33,815 nucleotides of DNA from Candidatus Zixiibacteriota bacterium. GTDB taxonomy: Bacteria > Zixibacteria > MSB-5A5 > GN15 > FEB-12. Position numbers and translations under genes: made by a program. Position 1 is the first letter of the stretch. Each line of letters starts with the position of its first letter. The notes below the pieces were generated by a model. It searched no databases, had not been told where the DNA came from, and was given only the letters and a program-made list of their open reading frames with translations. This document shows, piece by piece, positions 33,776-33,815 of the stretch. The stretch is taken from the NCBI GenBank assembly GCA_020351995.1, contig CP070674.1:2393008-2426822 (forward strand). The letters run 5' to 3'.

Positions 33776-33815
33776 AGTTCCATTAACAGGTACGCTAAGT
33801 TCAGCGAAAGGTAAA
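33772..33815 (-). CDS. C-terminal end of an unidentified upstream gene
   Basis: An open frame entering from the right edge ends ...YLSLNLAYLLMEL with TGA overlapping the ATG of the DUF5131 gene by 4 bp. Such an overlap is typical of a cotranscribed partner. Only 13 residues are visible, too few to identify it; a TcmP-like partner is a guess from family context only. Confidence 0.35.
   Translation of the reverse strand, partial: YLSLNLAYLLMEL

Overview
The window is a dense bacterial chromosomal segment of about 34 kb, with moderate GC, short intergenic gaps and almost all genes on the minus strand. The gene content points to a didermic (Gram-negative-type) heterotroph: RNase R, MreB, a PpiD/SurA-type periplasmic foldase, an M23 endopeptidase, a predicted outer-membrane barrel, ETF-quinone oxidoreductase and a Na+-pumping decarboxylase. 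Exported seven-repeat FG-GAP proteins (one ending in dockerin-like EF-hands), a lamin-tail-domain protein and an FtsX/MacB permease together suggest an uncultured lineage of the FCB/Zixibacteria kind. That placement is inferred from protein style, not from a marker-gene tree.

Layout from left to right. 1-1752: a predicted outer-membrane protein gene whose stop overlaps the GTG of an exported lamin-tail-domain gene (cut by the window edge). 1753-4430: a regulatory region with two identical-format dyads exactly 21 bp apart and a sigma-54 -24/-12 promoter, driving an FtsX/MacB-like permease on the plus strand. 4501-8125: a sigma-54 enhancer-binding protein transcribed behind rnr. 8227-9759: a dockerin-tailed FG-GAP protein with its own promoter and terminator. 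9783-12167: a translationally coupled operon of ECF sigma factor, transmembrane zinc-finger anti-sigma factor and two exported Spy/CpxP-like proteins. 12233-13312: a lone mreB. 13468-19301: an oadG-oadA-oadB-like biotin decarboxylase operon, then the MaeB-type malic enzyme, each with a good sigma-70 promoter. 19681-24748: an M23 peptidase/rhomboid operon divergent from a PpiD-like foldase. 24727-27496: a small CBU_0592-like membrane protein, ETF-QO and an ArsC/Spx-like protein. 27849-31265: an O-methyltransferase, then ispH, lipA and pdxT in a tight cluster. 31372-32987: an FG-GAP lipoprotein. 33032-33815: a Gp37/Gp68 (DUF5131) protein overlapping the end of an unidentified upstream gene.

The genes suggest three themes. 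The first is envelope building and stress response (sigma/anti-sigma/Spy, M23, rhomboid, PpiD, MreB, permease). The second is C4-acid and electron-transfer metabolism (malic enzyme, decarboxylase pump, ETF-QO). The third is cofactor synthesis (lipoate, isoprenoid precursors, PLP). The most distinctive observation is the complete sigma-54 control region in front of the permease, with an enhancer-binding protein gene immediately beyond the permease. No tRNA, rRNA, CRISPR array, insertion sequence or phage region was recognised.
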